Of a DNA stretch of 64,000 nucleotides, positions 59,595 through 64,000 are shown one piece after another. The stretch comes from Aquimarina agarivorans (GTDB taxonomy: Bacteria; Bacteroidota; Bacteroidia; Flavobacteriales; Flavobacteriaceae). Location of the stretch: NCBI RefSeq assembly GCF_000218485.1, contig NZ_AFPB01000138.1, positions 26,790 to 90,789 of the forward strand, read 5' to 3'. Under the pieces are notes generated by a model, which searched no databases, was not told the DNA's origin, and was given only the letters and a program-made list of their open reading frames with translations. The position numbers were made by a program, and so were the translations under genes. Numbering within the stretch: position 1 is the stretch's first letter; each line of letters starts with the position of its first letter.

Positions 59595-59624
59595 CAAAAA
59601 AGAGGCCAATAGGTCTCTTTTTTG
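59595..59624 (+). terminator. Terminator of argS
   Basis: AAAAAAGAGGCC (59595-59606) pairs with GGTCTCTTTTTT (59612-59623, one G-U pair). It lies 31 bases after the stop. Confidence 0.85.
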
Positions 59625-59817
59625 TTTTACATTTTATAATAATTTTATTTTACAGTTAAATAATTTAGATGAAAAGCATGTATTTTCTGTTTTCGAATAA
59701 AATTAGGATACTTTTTTCTTGGATTATTTTACTTCAATTTTAAAACACGGATTTACAAGTGCACTATTTTAAAACCTAGGTTTAGTGCAAAAGACAAAAG
59801 TAAAGTCATTATATGGA

Positions 59818-61308
59818 CTACCCTCGCCCTCCTTCGGTATATCCTTTAGGACTTTTTAACTGTCCTTTTCTTCCACAATTTTTGCACCTATTTTTCTGTT
59901 CAATATGATCTTCTTCTTCTTTTGTTTTAGGTGTTTTAAAATAAATAGGAATTTTTAAGCCTGCATAAACATCAAAAGCACGAGTTTCACTATCAATAGC
60001 TCTGCTAAACAAACTACTCGATCCCATAAACAATGGACCTAATCGAAAACCAGCCCCCCATTGCATTCCTCCATAAACGGAAACAGTAATAGGGCTATAC
60101 ATACTGAACCATTTAGTTTCATATCTAGGGCTTATACTAAACTGACTGGCATAACGGTTTGCTTGGCTATTTTCTCGAGAAATTAATGTTAAATTAGTTA
60201 CAGCATTCACATAAAATTTATCTTTTACTTTGTAATCAAGTTCTGCACGCAATCGAGTTGGTAGTGTAAATTTATTATCAACAATACGCGGACCTTCAGG
60301 ATTAAATAGAGGCTCGATATCTTCGAAAAATTCACCATTTAATAAATCGTCTTTGCTAACTGTTCTCCCTGTATAAGGTTTGTTAACTGAGGCATAAGTT
60401 ATAGCTCCTATATCAAGTATTGAAATTCCTAGTTTGTATTTATAAGTGCTAATATGTCTTATGACTAGCTGTTCTCTTACATGGTCCCGTGACACGTTGC
60501 TTCTGTGTCTCGGACGGTATTCATACACAAAACCTAAATCTAAACCAACACCTCTAGTTTTTAAATTAAAATCAAAATCATCACCAGTGGAAAAAGGGAT
60601 GCCATCCAAATCACCAGCATCAATACTACCACTGTAGGTATATCCTCCAGTTCCAATAAAAAATAAGTCATCGGTATTTCCTAATGCAGAAACATTATCA
60701 AGAGTAACATTCGTGCTTGCTATACCAAATAAATATTTCAAACTGACCCCCGCCTTCATGAATCGAACTCTGGTGTTTTTTAGAACTCTAGCGTAAGTGG
60801 CCCCTAACTCAATCCAATTGTTGCTTACGGCAGATGATGTAATGTCAGAGGTAAAAAGAGGAAGGTTATTATCCAAACCTTCGTTGTCCACATAATCAAT
60901 AATTTCGCCATTAATCGCATTTGCATTAGTAATACTACGTGCTCTGGTAGTTAGCGCTACACTATGTTTCTCATTAAGCGTAATCATTGCAGATGGGCCA
61001 AGAACATCCGCGTTAACAAACCCGTAATTATCTTGATCAATCCCTTTGGGAGTAGATAGCTCGTCAAAATCATTGTCACTACCAGTAAGCCATTCCCAAT
61101 AATTAATTTGGTAATAATTATTAAGGGCAAATAAACTGGCAGAAGCTAAATTAATATCAACTTTAGTTCGGGAATCTGCAATATTAGCAGGATTAAAAAT
61201 TACTCCATGGACACCATTAAAATTATCAGCATCAAAACCAATATAGGATTGTGCATAGGATACGTAATGAAGCAATATTGTGGTAAAAAGGGCAATTAAT
61301 TTACGCAT
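59818..61308 (-). CDS. DUF5723-type outer-membrane protein without OmpA domain
   Basis: 496 residues with a signal peptide (ends SYAQ). The beta-rich body starts YIGFDADNFNGVHGVIFNPA, and other conserved parts are GLDLGFVYEYRP and LGPLFMGSSSLFS. This matches the front part of the 657-residue neighbour, with which it forms a two-gene unit (48-base gap). The C-terminal tail after the barrel is short and carries RCKNCGRKG, a CxxC pair, in place of the neighbour's TSP3 repeats and OmpA domain. It is likely an outer-membrane barrel; its role is unknown. Confidence 0.7.
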   Translation of the reverse strand: MRKLIALFTTILLHYVSYAQSYIGFDADNFNGVHGVIFNPANIADSRTKVDINLASASLFALNNYYQINYWEWLTGSDNDFDELSTPKGIDQDNYGFVNADVLGPSAMITLNEKHSVALTTRARSITNANAINGEIIDYVDNEGLDNNLPLFTSDITSSAVSNNWIELGATYARVLKNTRVRFMKAGVSLKYLFGIASTNVTLDNVSALGNTDDLFFIGTGGYTYSGSIDAGDLDGIPFSTGDDFDFNLKTRGVGLDLGFVYEYRPRHRSNVSRDHVREQLVIRHISTYKYKLGISILDIGAITYASVNKPYTGRTVSKDDLLNGEFFEDIEPLFNPEGPRIVDNKFTLPTRLRAELDYKVKDKFYVNAVTNLTLISRENSQANRYASQFSISPRYETKWFSMYSPITVSVYGGMQWGAGFRLGPLFMGSSSLFSRAIDSETRAFDVYAGLKIPIYFKTPKTKEEEDHIEQKNRCKNCGRKGQLKSPKGYTEGGRG

Positions 61309-61356
61309 AAATATAATATAGGTTAATTAGTAAACGTAAAGCAACGCAAGGTAGTA

Positions 61357-63330
61357 TTATTTTATTAAAATTACCGCGGCCCTTCTATTTTTACTCTTAT
61401 TTCCTTTTTCATATCGTGATTCACCATATCCTTTAATAATCAATCTTTCCTGATCAATACCTTTATTAGTAAAATATTTTTTAACGTTCAGCGCGCGTAA
61501 TAATGAAAGGTTAAAGTTGTATTCTTCCGTTCCAATTGGATCAGTATGTCCCTCAACTATATATTTAGTCGTAGGATACTTGTTCATGTACTCCAAAATT
61601 TTGTCTAAAACAGCATGTGTTTCAGGTAGTAAATATGCTTTGTCGTATTTGAATGAAATTGCATCGGAATGTATTTGTAAGGCAGCTTCAATTTCCTGCG
61701 CAGCCTCTTCGCTATAAATAAATACATCATCTTCAGGGCAACCGTTAGTAGCAACGCTACCTGGAGTATATGGGCATTTGTCAATATAGTCAACAGTGCC
61801 ATCGCCATCAGAATCTTTAACTTTTGAGAGTTGACTTTTATCATCTGGTTGAGGACCTGGGCAACCTTTATTTTCAATAAGTCCTGCAATCATTTTGCAA
61901 GTATCTATTTCATTAGCAACACCATCATTGTCAAAATCTTTGGAAGGTTTATGGTAAATAGGTAATTTTATTCCAGCATAATAATTAGCTGATCCTGTTT
62001 TGTCTGAAATGATGTTGCTAATCACAGTTCCAGAACCAACAAATAAAGGACCTAACCTAATTCCTGAGCCAATAGTAAGTCCATTAAGTTCCTGATAGTT
62101 TACAGGAACGTGAACACCAAACCATTTAGATTCAAATCTTGGTGTTATAGTGTAATTATTAATAATATGATTTGCATCTCCTTGTTCTTCGTCAATTAAT
62201 GAAAGATCAGCATTCAAGTTAATGTATAATTTCTCTCTAATTTTATAATCTAAATTAGCATGTAAAGCAGTAGGTAATCCAATTTTTTTGTTCACTAAAT
62301 TCTTTTCAGGGTCAAGTTCATCGTCAATATCTCCGTTTAGGCTACCGTTTTCAACCAAAGAGCGATCAATTGACGTGTCAAGGTCATAAAAATTTGATAC
62401 GGCACTATCGTAGGTCGAAGATCCAATATCTGTAATTGATAATCCAAATTTTGCACGGTATTTATTTTTATGTTGCATACCCACACGATTCGTATCAATG
62501 TCTACGGCATGATATTCCTTTTCATTTGGCCTCCACTCGTATACAAAACCTAAATCCAATCCTACATTTAGTGTAGAGGCTTTCAAATCAAAATCATCAA
62601 AACTTTCATAAGCCTTACCATTAATATTACGGTCTAAGCTCTTACTAAAAGTGTAGGTAGCAGTTCCTCTACCTTCTAATTCCTGATCAGCAGGATCAAA
62701 TTCTACCGTGGCATCATCTGAAGCAACTGTAATAAAAGCACGTCCACTGACTAATTTAGCAGTAGCTCCAACTTTTACAAAATGCTTTTTCCTGTCTGCA
62801 ATAACAGCACTGTATGTAAAGCCAAGCTCATTCCAAACACTCAAAGTAGCATTTAGGTTATTGTTTTCAACAATCAAAGGGGAATCACCCGACAGGCCAA
62901 CATCAAATAAATTAATTAAATTACCGTCAATATTATTGACATTACCTGAAACTCGAACTCTAGTTGTAATACCAATAGCACTTTTAGGATTCAAACTATA
63001 TAGTAATGAAGGTCCTAAAATACTATTATTAAATTGTATAGTGTTTGGGTTTTTAACAGTAACATTTCCATCAGTATTAAAATTGAAGTCGCCATCAATT
63101 ATTTCTGAAAAAGTTCCAGAAACATAATCATTTAAAAAATTCACATTAGCTGAAACAATATTTAAATCATACTCCAAACGGGAATCAGAAGCATTGGCGG
63201 GATTGTGTAATACAGAATGTATGCCGCTATAATTGTCGGTATAATAACCAGGGTAAGTTTGGGATGTAGCTGTTAAGGCAAATAAAAAGAATAACAGCAT
63301 GTATATGTAATGAGTATATACGCTATTCAT
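61357..63330 (-). CDS. DUF5723-type outer-membrane protein with TSP3 repeats and an OmpA domain
   Basis: 657 residues. A signal peptide is followed by a beta-rich DUF5723-like region (YYTDNYSGIHSVLHNPANAS, then GLDLGFVYEWRP), calcium-type thrombospondin type 3 repeats (DFDNDGVANEIDTC and DSDGDGTVDYIDKCPYTPG), and a C-terminal OmpA domain (VEGHTDPIGTEEYNFNLSLL, then NRRAAVILIK), which binds peptidoglycan. It should tie the outer membrane to the cell wall. First gene of the pair, with a -7 element 31 bases upstream. Confidence 0.82.
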   Translation of the reverse strand: MNSVYTHYIYMLLFFLFALTATSQTYPGYYTDNYSGIHSVLHNPANASDSRLEYDLNIVSANVNFLNDYVSGTFSEIIDGDFNFNTDGNVTVKNPNTIQFNNSILGPSLLYSLNPKSAIGITTRVRVSGNVNNIDGNLINLFDVGLSGDSPLIVENNNLNATLSVWNELGFTYSAVIADRKKHFVKVGATAKLVSGRAFITVASDDATVEFDPADQELEGRGTATYTFSKSLDRNINGKAYESFDDFDLKASTLNVGLDLGFVYEWRPNEKEYHAVDIDTNRVGMQHKNKYRAKFGLSITDIGSSTYDSAVSNFYDLDTSIDRSLVENGSLNGDIDDELDPEKNLVNKKIGLPTALHANLDYKIREKLYINLNADLSLIDEEQGDANHIINNYTITPRFESKWFGVHVPVNYQELNGLTIGSGIRLGPLFVGSGTVISNIISDKTGSANYYAGIKLPIYHKPSKDFDNDGVANEIDTCKMIAGLIENKGCPGPQPDDKSQLSKVKDSDGDGTVDYIDKCPYTPGSVATNGCPEDDVFIYSEEAAQEIEAALQIHSDAISFKYDKAYLLPETHAVLDKILEYMNKYPTTKYIVEGHTDPIGTEEYNFNLSLLRALNVKKYFTNKGIDQERLIIKGYGESRYEKGNKSKNRRAAVILIK

Positions 63331-63360
63331 AGTTGGTTATTATTGTTAAAGTAGGTCATT

Positions 63361-63368
63361 CAAATTTA
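63361..63368 (-). promoter_or_regulatory. Promoter -7 element of the DUF5723 gene pair
   Basis: The minus strand reads TAAATTTG, an exact TAnnTTTG match, 30 bases upstream of the ATG at 63330. Confidence 0.5.
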
Positions 63369-63804
63369 AGGTTTTTGTTTAAAAACACCTTTGAATACAA
63401 TGTAACTCATGCTATTTGTATTTTATTGTTCATTATAGTGTAATTAGTAGGTGTAATCTTTCATTTTTTTGAATTTTGTTTAAAAAACAGCTAAAATCTT
63501 AAATATCGAGCTATTTATCGGTGTTTTTTTTACGATCAAATTTTAACTAGTCTATATATGTTAATAAAAATAACAGTGTTTGTAGTCATATTTAAGCTTC
63601 AGGCATAGTGGAATTGTAGCGCTATTCGGAGCATTCTTTTTTAACATTTTAAGTCTAGATGCTGTGCAAAATGAAATCTAAAATTTAGTTTGTATTTCAG
63701 CGATTACATTGAGTTGTGAGTTGTGAGTTTGGAGTAGTGAGAAAAAATAAGATTTAGTGTAACACTAGGTAATTAAGTCTAGTTCAAAACGGGTCTAGTT
63801 ATAT

Positions 63805-63848
63805 ATAATAAAGAAAACAATATAGAATAATAAAGAAAACAATATAGA
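63805..63848 (+). repeat. 22-bp tandem duplication
   Basis: ATAATAAAGAAAACAATATA plus GA occurs twice in a row (63805-63826 and 63827-63848) without differences. Confidence 0.9.
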
Positions 63849-63897
63849 ACTAAACAATTCACTAGCGCTACCAAATTTAGGAAGCGTACTATTAATG

Positions 63898-63983
63898 GCG
63901 TTTCCCTTCGGGTCAGGCTTTCACTACTCGCTCTTTCCACTAGCGTTCCAAGGAGCTCAAACACACCGTTCAATCCTTAACGC
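63898..63983 (+). repeat. Flavobacterial palindromic-type repeat element, copy B
   Basis: It begins GCGTTTCCCTTCGGGTCAGG, continues CTTTC and ends CAATCCTTAACGC. The start, the middle CTTTC and the end match copy A at 32126-32214, and the inner part differs. Both ends are complementary (GCGT and ACGC). Confidence 0.55.
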
Positions 63984-64000
63984 GGGGATTTTGGTTGAGA

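Larger units (their letters stand above)
63331..64000. other. Right-edge region without genes
   Basis: 670 bases hold the promoter of the gene pair, a GTTGTGAGTTGTGAGTTTG low-complexity stretch near 63713, a 22-bp tandem duplication and a repeat element. No coding frame is convincing. Confidence 0.5.

Overview
The window is a stretch of a flavobacterial chromosome (Bacteroidota, Flavobacteriia, probably Flavobacteriaceae). The evidence is a low GC content, promoters with the Bacteroidota -7 element TAnnTTTG (often with TTTG or CTTG 18-19 bases upstream), weak Shine-Dalgarno sites, type IX secretion (T9SS) sorting domains, an alpha-2-macroglobulin gene of flavobacterial layout, and a long S12-to-L17 ribosomal cluster that contains secY and rpoA.

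Layout. 0-9.6 kb: end of a SUKH-like gene, gcvP (frameshifted), a UbiA-like membrane protein, an ECF sigma/anti-sigma pair, an M3 peptidase, a 775-base gene-free region with three RNA-like signals, and purK-purE. 10-13.8 kb: adk, obg, a DUF4136 lipoprotein and a two-domain globin. 13.9-25 kb, minus strand: two secreted proteins built from tandem copies of one beta-rich module and ending in a T9SS-type domain, a secreted TonB-C-like protein, and a 2135-residue alpha-2-macroglobulin gene broken by one frameshift. 25-32 kb: a PhzF-like protein, a TPR-like protein, a Mur ligase (Mpl type), a small accessory island (5'-truncated group II intron, unknown genes, attC-like hairpins), rlmB and an Omp85-type protein. 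32.5-50.1 kb: two ribosomal transcription units. The first is rpsL-rpsG-fusA-rpsJ. The second is rplC to rplQ, including secY, infA and rpoA, and it is preceded by a leader with a terminator. 50.2-54.3 kb: carA, eno and gltA, each with its own signals. 54.4-57.5 kb: a 13-copy heptamer repeat, an Rrf2 regulator and three less characterised genes. 57.7-63.4 kb: argS and two paralogous DUF5723-type outer-membrane proteins, one with an OmpA domain.

Two points matter most to a user. First, four genes (gcvP, the alpha-2-macroglobulin gene, rplQ and the TPR gene) are each restored by a one-base change in an A/T homopolymer. This suggests homopolymer errors in the sequence rather than four dead genes. 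Second, the least explained DNA is the 7.3-7.8 kb gap (two tandem promoter-to-terminator RNA candidates sharing a 16-mer, then a 6S-like hairpin) and the 27.9-29.4 kb island (group II intron remnant next to attC-like inverted repeats). Other notable items are the tandem globin with a palindrome in its promoter and the rplC leader. All functional calls come from recognising motifs by eye; no searches were run.
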